Below are positions 26,733 through 36,500 of a DNA stretch of 45,884 bases, piece after piece; position 1 is the stretch's first letter; every line of letters begins with the position of its first letter. The stretch is from Bacteroidota bacterium. GTDB taxonomy: Bacteria > Bacteroidota > Ignavibacteria > Ignavibacteriales > Ignavibacteriaceae. A program made the translations under genes and the position numbers. The stretch lies in assembly GCA_021824565.1 (NCBI GenBank), contig JAKAKL010000044.1, positions 1 through 45,884 on the forward strand. Reading direction: 5' to 3'. The notes beneath the pieces are model-generated. The model worked only from the letters and a program-made list of their open reading frames with translations, was not told where the DNA came from and did not search any database.

Positions 26733-29507
26733 ATGAAATCTAAAATCTATTTAACTGTAATTGTTGCCACTCTCTCTTTTGTTTCCCTCTTTGCTCAAAC
26801 GCCGGTGCTGCAGGCTTATCAACCTAATGTAACGCACAGGAATCTACAGGGCAGTGCACTTTGGTACACCGTAAAATTAAAAGGGCATGTTGATCCCAAC
26901 GGCGTCGCTTGCCAGATTTATTTTGAATACGGCAACACCACAGCTTATGGTACAACCGTTGCCGGTTCACCTGCTTCGCTGGATGGTTCAACAGCTTCAA
27001 ATGACAGCGTAACATTTACGGATGGACACACAACAGCCAATCTTCAACTTTTTGTATATCACTACCGGATAAAAGCTGTAACTGCATCCCGAACATATTA
27101 CAGCAGGGATCTTCAATTTACAGTAAATCCCGATCCCACACAGGCGATTGATATAGTGGCTACATGCACCAACGCTGTAGATGCCAACTTTGATATGACG
27201 AACAATGGTTCTGAAGAAATAAAAAAAGATTTCAATGATAATGTGCAGATCGGTTACATCGCCGGGTTATCAGTTGGCAATATTGATCTTCCACCTGCTG
27301 TTACCCTACAATTAAAAGTTGCAAAATATACGATCTGCTCATTTTCATTTAATTCCGTCGTTTTTAGACAGGTGGAGACAAATAACCAGCAATGCAATGT
27401 AGATCCGCTGCCGCAATATAACTTCATTGCATGTTATGGAATAGGAAAGTTAGCTGACGGGCAAGGTCAATTATACAAAATCAGAAGTAGTAATACTGAT
27501 CCGGTAACAGTAACTCTTACGTCTGATACATATTCCCAAGATGTTACCATGCCACCCATGACACCTTTTTATGTGGTTACAAATGGATCTGAACTTGATA
27601 TGTTGTATAGTGGCGATACATTTTTAATACTGTCTCCTAGCCCGACAAGCTGGGAAGGACTAAGCTGGGTTACCGCGTCTCCAATATCTTATGATGCTAC
27701 TACTGCAACATTTGATTTGCAAAACAACGACTCCACTGCGCATACCATGTATCTGCGTAATGCATTGGGAACCGAACACAGTTATACTCTCGCTGCGTAT
27801 GCTCATCAAACTGCAACGGTAGAAAACTGTGATTGGGATATTTATGTGGAAAGCCCTTATTCGTTTGTCAACTTAGGATATACCGGCGTTAACAATCATT
27901 TCAAGGTCGGCTCTGTCAGTCCGGGAACTGCGCCAATAGTTATTACACAGACAGTATCTTTACCGACTTTCGCTACATCAAATTCAATGACGCTTAACGG
28001 AACAATCACATCAAACGCTGCACAAGATCAACAAGTGACGTATCATTTTAATTATGGAACAGACAAAAGCAATCTCAACGTAAGCACCTCAACACAAACG
28101 GCAACTTTAACAAATGGAGTAGGAACAGCAGTAAGCGCTTCGCTAACCGGATTAACAAGCGGAACAATGTATTACTATCAGCTTGTAACCGACAGCGGCT
28201 CGAGCAGCATAAATTCCTACCTGTTGGATTCAAGTATTCCATCGAGTAATCTTAAACTCCATTTGCGGTCGGATGCAGGAGTAATATCTTCAAGTTCAGC
28301 AGTATCGGAGTGGGATGATTGTTCCGGCAACGGAAATAACGCAACGCAAAGCACCGACGCTAACCAGCCAACATTCGTTTCTAATTCGATGAATGGAAAC
28401 CCGGTTATTCGCTTCGACGGAAACTCTTCAAAACTTACTTTGCCGGTTTCTTCTAATCTTGGAATACAAAGCAATCCTTATGAAATGTTTATGGTTGCAA
28501 AATCAAGTTCAAGCAATACTCAGTTTTTAATTGCCGGCGGAGCGAATGAACAATTTGAATATCATTTGAACGGCGGTACACAAGGTGCAAGGTTTATTCC
28601 AATTACATCAACATATTTGGATGAAGGTTCATCCGGAACTTACACAGATGGAAACGCGCATGTGTTTTCTGAAAGAGCATCATCCGGCGGCGGTGCGATT
28701 AGAGTCGATGGAAATGACGGAGTAACGTCGAGTGCGAATATTCTCTCATCAAACAGCGGAGCGCTTCAGCTTGGCGTAAGAAGTGACGGCACAAATTATT
28801 TTAATGGAGATATAGCGGAAGTAATCTTATACAACACAGTATTAAGTTCATCGGATAGAAATACAGTTGAACAATACTTAGCGAGCAGATATAATATTAC
28901 CAGCGGTGTATTGCCGGTGGAGTTAACCACATTTACCGCCGCCAATGTTGAAGGGAAAGTAGATTTGCAATGGTCAACAGCTACGGAGGTTAATTGCTAT
29001 GGGTTTGATGTTGAAAGAAGTCAGAAGACAGAAGTCAGTAGTCCGAATCCTCAATGGGTGAAGATTGGTTTTGTTAAAGGCAACGGCAACAGTAATTCGC
29101 CGAAGAGTTATTCGTTCACAGATGGACCAACGATAAATGATAAGCTTCAGTACCGCTTGAAGCAAATAGACAATGACGGCTCATTTAAATATTCCAACAT
29201 TGTAGAAACTTCATTTATGAAGCCAACAGAATTTTCCTTGGGGCAGAATTATCCTAACCCGTTTAACCCGGCAACAACAATAAAATATTCCATACCCAAA
29301 GCGGAACATGTAACACTAAAAGTATATGACGAACTGGGAAGAAAAGTAGCAACGTTAGTCGATGAGAATAAAGCAGCGGGAAGTTACAGTGTGCAGTTCA
29401 GCATCCAACAGACAACCAACAACCGCCAATTATCTAGCGGAATATATTTTTATAGAATAACCGCCGGCAGCTATAGTGAAGTAAAGAAGCTTCTGCTGCT
29501 GAAGTAA
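26733..29507 (+). CDS. Secreted T9SS cargo protein with fibronectin-like and LamG-like domains
   Basis: A 924-residue protein. Signal peptide MKSKIYLTVIVATLSFVSLFAQ. A fibronectin-like domain (about 25-135), a middle region of unknown type with several cysteines (about 140-385), a second fibronectin-like domain (about 395-490) and a concanavalin/LamG-type domain (about 502-724, ending GDIAEVILYNTVLSSSDRNTVEQYL) follow. A linker begins LPVELTTFTAANVEGKVDLQWSTATEVNCYGFDVERS, and the T9SS sorting domain runs from about 838 (LGQNYPNPFNPATTIKYS). LamG domains usually bind glycans, so a sugar-binding surface protein is likely. The linker contains the heptamer repeat translated as SQKTEVS. It follows the first two-component system and array B. 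Confidence 0.88.
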   Translation: MKSKIYLTVIVATLSFVSLFAQTPVLQAYQPNVTHRNLQGSALWYTVKLKGHVDPNGVACQIYFEYGNTTAYGTTVAGSPASLDGSTASNDSVTFTDGHTTANLQLFVYHYRIKAVTASRTYYSRDLQFTVNPDPTQAIDIVATCTNAVDANFDMTNNGSEEIKKDFNDNVQIGYIAGLSVGNIDLPPAVTLQLKVAKYTICSFSFNSVVFRQVETNNQQCNVDPLPQYNFIACYGIGKLADGQGQLYKIRSSNTDPVTVTLTSDTYSQDVTMPPMTPFYVVTNGSELDMLYSGDTFLILSPSPTSWEGLSWVTASPISYDATTATFDLQNNDSTAHTMYLRNALGTEHSYTLAAYAHQTATVENCDWDIYVESPYSFVNLGYTGVNNHFKVGSVSPGTAPIVITQTVSLPTFATSNSMTLNGTITSNAAQDQQVTYHFNYGTDKSNLNVSTSTQTATLTNGVGTAVSASLTGLTSGTMYYYQLVTDSGSSSINSYLLDSSIPSSNLKLHLRSDAGVISSSSAVSEWDDCSGNGNNATQSTDANQPTFVSNSMNGNPVIRFDGNSSKLTLPVSSNLGIQSNPYEMFMVAKSSSSNTQFLIAGGANEQFEYHLNGGTQGARFIPITSTYLDEGSSGTYTDGNAHVFSERASSGGGAIRVDGNDGVTSSANILSSNSGALQLGVRSDGTNYFNGDIAEVILYNTVLSSSDRNTVEQYLASRYNITSGVLPVELTTFTAANVEGKVDLQWSTATEVNCYGFDVERSQKTEVSSPNPQWVKIGFVKGNGNSNSPKSYSFTDGPTINDKLQYRLKQIDNDGSFKYSNIVETSFMKPTEFSLGQNYPNPFNPATTIKYSIPKAEHVTLKVYDELGRKVATLVDENKAAGSYSVQFSIQQTTNNRQLSSGIYFYRITAGSYSEVKKLLLLK
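29013..29040 (+). repeat. In-frame CAGAAGW heptamers inside a T9SS cargo gene
   Basis: The coding strand reads AGAAGTCAGAAGACAGAAGT over successive 7-nt units, giving the peptide RSQKTEVS. It is the same unit as the noncoding array at 12540-12630, here inserted in the linker before the T9SS domain without breaking the frame. Confidence 0.7.
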
Positions 29508-30343
29508 ATAATTATTTCTTATTAAAAAGCATATATCGCTCCTCTGCAGCTAAAACATTATGGTTCTAACGCCGTAGGAGTTAAATATTTGTAGACTAAA
29601 TATTTTTCCCAAAAGCGCGAATCTCGCCAGCCTTACCTCTAGGGAGATAGGGGTTCAATAAAATAATGAAGATTTATTTATTGACCTAACTCGTTGTGTA
29701 AATTAGAAATTGCACTTAATAAAACTGTTAAAACAGTTTTGACTGTTGGGTTTGAGTTTTAATAAAAAAAGATACGAAACATAACCGTTTCACATGTCCG
29801 GCCTTGACGGAACAGTTTAATATTTAATTCACACAACCGGTTAAATATTATAAATCAATAAGTATATTTGGTAAAACAAGTACTTAGAAAATATGCTGTT
29901 GACCAAGAAAAATATTTTAATTAAAGAATTCTTTCTTAAAATCTTATGAAAGCATACGATGGGATAGGAAAGGAAGCAGCAGCCTTAGAGAACGAACAAA
30001 AAGCACGGAATAACTACGAAGTGACATTCGACTAAAGCAAACTAAAAATCAGAACAACTATATGATAAGAAATGAGGGTTACATTCAAAAATAAATATTA
30101 TTGTTGAAATAAATTTTTCAATGCTGTTAGTATTACACATGGTTACCATTACCGTTAAGTTAGAAATAGAATTAAACCACGAATATTCAATTTTAGGTAC
30201 AATTTAAGTTTATATTTGGAAATGAAGAAAATGTTAATAAGGATTATTTTCCGGGTGTACTTAATTTTTATTAATATTGTGTTAACAAATAACATTATAT
30301 AGCAAACAATTACTGAAACCTAGTTACTCCGGTTTATTCTTTA
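29508..30343. other. Intergenic region with two inverted repeats
   Basis: No gene is seen in about 835 bases. AAAACTGTTAAAACAGTTTT (29721-29740) is a perfect 9-bp palindrome with a 2-base centre. TAATATTTAA (29818-29827) and TTAAATATTA (29841-29850) are exact reverse complements. These may be operators or leader structures for the downstream kinase operon. A 29-codon frame at 29946-30035 has no support. Confidence 0.55.
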
Positions 30344-32227
30344 ATGAAATTATTGCTCAAATATATACTCTTGTGTGTTCCAGCCTTTTTTTTATTCGTT
30401 TCGTGTTCTACTCTTATAAAAAGGAAAGTTGTAAAATCAAATATTGGGCATGTAATATTAAATCAGTGGGAATATTATACGGGCAGAGATACTTCTATTG
30501 ATGATATTATAAAAAGTTCCGCTTGGAGATCACTATCTTCTTTTAGTGAAAATGTAAAAAATAAAAGCGGGAAAAATATCTATATAAGAACTGTTTTACC
30601 AGGATGGAACGGGGCAAGCCCCTGTGTTTATTTAGGGCAATCAGATCATTGTATCCAGGTATATTTAAACCGAGATTTGATCTATCAACTCGGGGGCACA
30701 TCTTCATATAAAAGGACAAAGCTTATTGGGTGGGATCAAAATCTTATTCCTCTTCCGTTTTTTAAGAAGGGAGATATTTTAACGATAAATGCCTGGACAG
30801 ACGGTTATTCAATTGGCTTGGCGGGTGAAGCTCTGCTTGGATCCTACGATGAGATTGTAAAAAAGGCTTTTACTCAAGATTATGATGTAATATTATTAGC
30901 CATAGTCTTTTTTGTTACCGGGCTTATTTCATTGATAATATATTTCAACTCACCTAAGACAAAACTATTGCTGGGCATTTCATTCTTCTTAATCCCTGTG
31001 GCAGTTTTGTTTTTTGTTAATTCGTTATTTATTCAAATAATGATTAGCGCACCGGATTTATTTTATCAGTTGGATTATCTCAGCTTAATAGGATGTACAG
31101 CAGGGGGATTCTTTTTAATAGAGCAGATTTCCGCCGAGAAATATAAAAAGATTATAAGACGCTTGTGGCAGATACATCTCGTCATACTAGCGTCGGCAAT
31201 AATAATTATTAATTTTACCGAAATTACTTCTACACAGTTATTTTCCTACTTTTTTATAATATTGACAATTAATATTGTTATAAGCGTGGTTGTAATGGTG
31301 TTAAGCGCAAAAAATGGGAACATAGAAAGCAAACTATTTATTATCGGGATAACGGGATTTTTCTTGTTTGCCGTTTGGGAAATTCTGCTATTCTACTTTG
31401 ACGGATTATACAACGGGTTCGGCTATCATTTCAGGGTAATTTATTTAGGGCTGCTGTGGTTTGTTATTGTACTTATAAAGATTGCAATAGATCGATACAA
31501 AGAAGCCGACCGGCAGAAAGAAATTTTGCAGCTGAAAGAACTTGATGTTGTTAAGAGAGAGAACGAGGCGCGTGAGCTTTTTGGAATTAGACTCATAGAG
31601 TCGCAGGAAAATGAAAGAAATCGAATTGCGCTTGAACTGCATGACAGCCTGGGACAAAAGCTGCTGCTTATAAAAAACCAGCTTATGACAAGATTAAGAA
31701 TAGAAAATGACGCCGACGCTTCCCTGGCGCTTACCAGGATAAAGGATGTTACCGGCGAGGCAATACAGGAAGTAAGAAATATTTCGCAAAACCTAAGGCC
31801 GCAGCATCTTGATCAATTAGGACTTACCACCGCAATAGAAACACTAATAGAAAAGGTTGAGGAATCATCAGGGATAAAATTCAATATAGGCATTGACAAT
31901 ATAGACAACTTAATACCGCATGAGAACGAAATAAATATTTATCGGATTTTACAGGAAAGCATAAATAATATAATAAAGCATTCAAAAGCAACCGAGGCAT
32001 ACATATATATTGCCAAATCGGAAGAAAAGATTAAGCTTGAAATAAAGGATAACGGAATTGGCAGCGGAAAAGAAGGACATTCTCAATTAAAAGGAATGGG
32101 GATAAGAGGTATGTACGAGCGCGCAAGGATGATAGGCGCAAAAATAGATTTTAATTTTTCCGATCAAGCCGGCTCTACCGTTAGCCTGGAATATTATTTA
32201 AACCGAATGAGCATTAACAATAATTAA
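30344..32227 (+). CDS. Membrane sensor histidine kinase (HisKA_3 type), second system
   Basis: A 627-residue protein, paralogous to the kinase at 22526. The N-terminus MKLLLKYILLCVPAFFLFVSCS ends in a near-lipobox, so it may be lipid-anchored at Cys22. A beta-rich sensor domain (about 35-180) resembles the DISM type, followed by six to seven membrane helices (about 185-385) and a coiled linker. The HisKA_3 helix ERNRIALELHDSLGQKL carries His433, and the ATPase domain has ILQESINNIIKHSKA, DNGIGSG and KGMGIRGMYERARMIGAKI. The stop codon is two bases from the regulator start at 32230, so the pair is co-transcribed. The signal sensed is unknown. Neighbours suggest extracellular polysaccharide or a surface condition. 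Confidence 0.93.
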   Translation: MKLLLKYILLCVPAFFLFVSCSTLIKRKVVKSNIGHVILNQWEYYTGRDTSIDDIIKSSAWRSLSSFSENVKNKSGKNIYIRTVLPGWNGASPCVYLGQSDHCIQVYLNRDLIYQLGGTSSYKRTKLIGWDQNLIPLPFFKKGDILTINAWTDGYSIGLAGEALLGSYDEIVKKAFTQDYDVILLAIVFFVTGLISLIIYFNSPKTKLLLGISFFLIPVAVLFFVNSLFIQIMISAPDLFYQLDYLSLIGCTAGGFFLIEQISAEKYKKIIRRLWQIHLVILASAIIIINFTEITSTQLFSYFFIILTINIVISVVVMVLSAKNGNIESKLFIIGITGFFLFAVWEILLFYFDGLYNGFGYHFRVIYLGLLWFVIVLIKIAIDRYKEADRQKEILQLKELDVVKRENEARELFGIRLIESQENERNRIALELHDSLGQKLLLIKNQLMTRLRIENDADASLALTRIKDVTGEAIQEVRNISQNLRPQHLDQLGLTTAIETLIEKVEESSGIKFNIGIDNIDNLIPHENEINIYRILQESINNIIKHSKATEAYIYIAKSEEKIKLEIKDNGIGSGKEGHSQLKGMGIRGMYERARMIGAKIDFNFSDQAGSTVSLEYYLNRMSINNN

Positions 32228-32229
32228 AG

Positions 32230-32904
32230 ATGAAAAAGACTACAATAATAATAGCAGACGACCATCCGCTTTTCCGTTCCGGAGTACGCGCCGAACTGGA
32301 TAATGTTAACCATTTTGATATTCTTGCCGAAACCGGAGACGGAGAAGAAGCATATAAATTAATACAAAACCTTAAACCCGATATTGCCGTACTTGATTTC
32401 CAGATGCCCAAGTTGAATGGCCTTGAAATTCTAAGCAGGCTCGATGCTTCGGAGTTCCAAACCGGGGTTATACTATTAACGATGTTTCGCGACAAGAAAA
32501 TATTTTATAAAGCTCTTGATGAGGGGGTTAAAGGCTACGTATTAAAAGATGACGCAGTTCCGGATATAGTTAAAGCAGTAACGGAAGTTTCATCGGGCAG
32601 GTATTTTATAAGCGGCAGTCTTACCGACTTACTTATCGAAAAATCGAAGAATAATAATTTAAACAACATTATTGAAAAATTACTCAGTAATCTTACGCCT
32701 ACCGAAAGAAAAGTGCTTGTATTAATTGCCGGGTTAAAATCCAATGAAGAAATTGCAAGCATCCTTTTTATTTCCAAAAGGACGGTAGAAAATTATAAGG
32801 TTATTATAGCAGACAAACTTGAGCTGGGCGGGGCAAGAGAATTGCTAAAGTTTGCTCTTCAAAATAAGGAACATATCCTATTGCCAGATAGCCCGCTTGT
32901 TTAA
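32230..32904 (+). CDS. NarL/LuxR-type response regulator, second system
   Basis: A 224-residue regulator. The receiver domain has acidic ADDH at the front, phospho-acceptor Asp56 in IAVLDFQMPKLNG and conserved Lys in YVLKDDA. A LuxR helix-turn-helix (LTPTERKVLVLIAGLKSNEEIASILFISKRTVENYKVIIADKL) follows. It lies two bases after its kinase. Likely DNA-binding output for the operon, with the receiver-only gene and the secreted GLUG and GH26 proteins downstream as plausible targets. Confidence 0.95.
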   Translation: MKKTTIIIADDHPLFRSGVRAELDNVNHFDILAETGDGEEAYKLIQNLKPDIAVLDFQMPKLNGLEILSRLDASEFQTGVILLTMFRDKKIFYKALDEGVKGYVLKDDAVPDIVKAVTEVSSGRYFISGSLTDLLIEKSKNNNLNNIIEKLLSNLTPTERKVLVLIAGLKSNEEIASILFISKRTVENYKVIIADKLELGGARELLKFALQNKEHILLPDSPLV

Positions 32905-33018
32905 TTCTAATCTCTTTTAGTATTACAAGCACGTAATTCAAAGAATTGTTAAACAGCAAATACGTGAATTAAATTTATGAGTTTTCCCACATAATAATTA
33001 TGAGTTTACTCATCTATA

Positions 33019-33045
33019 AAAAATGAGTTTGCACTCGTTCTTTTT
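33019..33045 (+). terminator. Probable intrinsic terminator after the second response regulator
   Basis: AATGAGT (33022-33028) pairs with ACTCGTT (33033-33039) across a short TTGC loop with one wobble pair, followed by CTTTTT. The stem is only seven pairs, so efficiency is uncertain. Confidence 0.45.
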
Positions 33046-33102
33046 AGCTTTTGCATCCCTAAGTTTTTCCTCAAAATAATATTCATTAATAACAACAAGC
33101 TT

Positions 33103-33447
33103 ATGAAATTTCTGATTGTAGACGACAATGAGATCTTCAGGAAATATTTACGCGAGTTTATAGCCGGCAATAACGATGAGTGCACCGAACTTGATGACGG
33201 CATAGACGTAAACAAGATTTATAAAAGCTTTATGCCCGACTGGGTTTTGCTTGATATCGTAATGAAAAGCGTAAACGGTTTTGAAGCCGCCGTAAATCTT
33301 AAAAAGGAGTTCCCTGCCGCGCACATAGCGATGGTATCAAATTACAGCGACGATAAATTTCAAAGCAAGGCAAGAAAAGTAGGCGCGGCTGTTTTGGTAT
33401 CGAAAGAAAATCTTTATGAACTAATTGAAGTAATTAAGCATAATTAA
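33103..33447 (+). CDS. Receiver-only response regulator (CheY-like)
   Basis: A 114-residue stand-alone receiver domain with Asp7-Asp8, phospho-acceptor Asp51 in WVLLDIVMKSVNGFEA and a conserved Lys in LVSKENL. There is no output domain. It could act as a phosphate sink or a protein-protein switch for the adjacent kinase at 30344. It has its own upstream region of about 200 bases with a possible terminator, so it may be transcribed separately. Confidence 0.92.
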   Translation: MKFLIVDDNEIFRKYLREFIAGNNDECTELDDGIDVNKIYKSFMPDWVLLDIVMKSVNGFEAAVNLKKEFPAAHIAMVSNYSDDKFQSKARKVGAAVLVSKENLYELIEVIKHN

Positions 33448-33568
33448 TTGAACGTGAAGCTCCGGCTGTAATAAGAATACAAAAATACCGAAAGATCACA
33501 AACAAATATAACAGACTAAAAGGAATACAATATGGAAAAAGAAATAAACGGTATAGGGGAATGAAAAA

Positions 33569-36500
33569 ATGAAATTAATAATAACAATTTTTACTTTATT
33601 GCTTTTTAGTGCGGGCATTGTAAATGCGCAAACAGCGGATAAACCTTTGGGCAGCGGAACACAAGCCGACCCATACCAGATTGCCACCTTAAATAATCTT
33701 TACTGGATTGCAGTGAATACTAATGTTGGCAATTACTACTCTTTTAGCGGTTATTATTTTATACAGACTGCAGATATCGATGCGAGCAGTACGCAAAATT
33801 GGTTTCTTTGTAATGGCTTGTATGCTGGTTGGATACCTATTGGTACCAGCACATGTCCGTTTCAAGGAAATTATGATGGGAATGGTAAAAAAATTCTAAA
33901 TTTGTATGTGTTGCACTTTAATTATACAGTTCAAATACTATATATGCAATATTTTGATAATACAGGACTCTTTGGGTATACGAGTGGAGCAACTATATCC
34001 AATTTGGGAATAAGTAATATTATTAGATGCGCTTTTGGAAAAAATGTCGGTTCACTAATAGGTAATGCAGTAAATACAAGAGTTACTAATTGTTATTCCA
34101 TTCAATCTGGTTCCGGTGCTTTTGAAGGGTCGCAAAATGTCGGTGGACTTATTGGAAGTGCCACACAAAATTGTTCTATTACGAATTGTTACACAAGTGC
34201 CATTGAATTTAAACCTAATACAAATGATTATAATTATGGCGGTTTAATCGGATTTATTGATTCATCCACAACGGTAACAAATTGCTATAGTACCGGTTGC
34301 AATGTGCAAGGTTATTTAAGTGTAGGCGGATTAGTCGGAGTAAGCCAGGGAACGATAACCAATTGTTACAGTGCAAATTCCATTACTGCAAACTCTATTT
34401 CAAATATACCTTATTTGTATGCAGGCGGTTTTGCAGGAAACAACCAAGGCGGAACGATAAGCGGGTGCTTTTGGAATACCGACCTCGCATCAGCCGGGCT
34501 TGGTAACAACGAAAGCAGTTCGGGTCTAACCGGCTTAAATACTTCGCAGCTGAAGGCATCATTTACAACATATATTAATGCCGGATGGAGCGGCGACTGG
34601 TGTATGGATTCCTATAACAGCGGGTATCCGTATTTATACTTTCAAGATACAACCGGGATACCGTTTAGTTCCTATCCCCACAGCGGTCTGGGAACATCGG
34701 CTTCGCCATACCAAATTTCAGACTTAAGTCTGTTGAACTGGCTGTCACAGGTAGTAGCCAATGGTAATAGTCTATCCGGATTATACTTTATTCAAACATC
34801 GGACATAGACGCTTCAGCTACCGCAACATGGAATTCCGACGGCAGCGGCGGGTACTACGGATGGCTTCCAATTGGAAATAGCTCGACTGCATTCAGCGGC
34901 ACTTATAACGGCAATAATAAGGTAATCAATAATCTTACTGTCAACCGCAGTTCTACGAATGATACCGGTTTGTTCGGCAGGCTAAGCGGCGGGTATATTG
35001 AATTATTAGGTCTGGAAAACGTTACCATTAATGGATATAGTAATTCGGGTGCATTGGTCGGTGTACTCGATAACACCTCCACAATTTCCAAATGCTATAC
35101 CACCGGCGTACTTTCCGGGAATGACGCTCTCGGAGGATTAGTCGGACTAAGTAATAATTCATCTCTCATAGATCAATCTTACAGCACAGTAACGGTAAAC
35201 GGTACTTACGGCAATATCGGCGGACTTTTGGGCTGGCAGGGCGGCATATCTTTTACGGTCAACAGTTATTACATAGGGACTGTAACAGGTGTAACATATA
35301 CAGGCGGAGTAGTAGGCTCAAACCCGGCTGGTATAGTTAATAATTGTTATGCGGCGGCAAAAGTAACCGGAACATCGACCGGAATAGGGGCATTATGCGG
35401 ATACAATGCTAGCAAGGTAGGATACTCAATGTGGGACAATACCTTAACTTCAACCGGCATTGGGATAGATAACGGCGGGAAATATACACAGCCGGTCAGC
35501 GGATATTCTCCATCTTTGATGAAGACAGAATCTACATATACAAACGCAGGTTGGGACTTCACATCAACATGGTCAATACAAAGCTGGTGCAATGGCGGTT
35601 ACCCACATCTTATATGGGAAAAACTTTCTTATTTACCTACCACCCAGGCAAACAATATTACTTTCCCGTCCGTTACATATTGCAATATGAATATAAGCTG
35701 GACAAGCGGTAATGGTACGGATAGAGCAGTATTCGTGACTCAAGGCAGCAGCGGTACAACTACTCCAAGCGACAGCACAACTTATACAGCAAATACAAAT
35801 TTCCAAAGCGGTACACAAATCGGCACTTCAGGCTGGTACTGTGTTTATAATGGTACGGGCTCAAACGTTACAATTGCTGGATTAAGCGCATCAACAGGTT
35901 ACCGTGTACAGATATTTGAATATAATGGTGGTGCCGGAAGTGAACAATATCTAGATACAACTTCAACTAATAATCCTAATAATGTACAAACGCCGGCATT
36001 GCCCTCCGGTGACGGCACTTCCGGTAATCCTTATAAAATAGGTTCGTTGAGCGATCTGTACTGGGTTTCACAAAACTCAAGCTCATGGAACAGTCAGTTT
36101 ATTCAGACCGCAGATATAGACGCATCATCAACTTCAAACTGGAATTCCGGTCAAGGCTTTGCACCCATAGGAAATATGTCAACAAGGTTTGGCGGGATTT
36201 ATGATGGCGGCGGACACATTATATCCAATTTAACAATTGCACTAAGCAGTGGGGAATATGTCGGTTTGTTTGGCAGTGAGCAGGGAGTGATAAAGAATAT
36301 CGGACTGACTAATGAAAACATATTAGGTTACCAATATGTTGGCGGACTTGTGGGCATATCATGGGCGGGTACCATAAGCGAATGCTTTACCACAGGTAAT
36401 ATAAGCGGAATTTACGGTGTCGGCGGACTTGTAGGTTGGTCAATTAACGGCAGCTCGATAAATAATTCATACAGCAACAGCAGTGTGAAAGGCTCCAATA

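Noticed and set aside
29946-30035. 29-codon ORF starting MKAYDGIGKEAA
   Set aside because: It has no clear ribosome site, no recognisable family and no context. It is too short to support from sequence alone.
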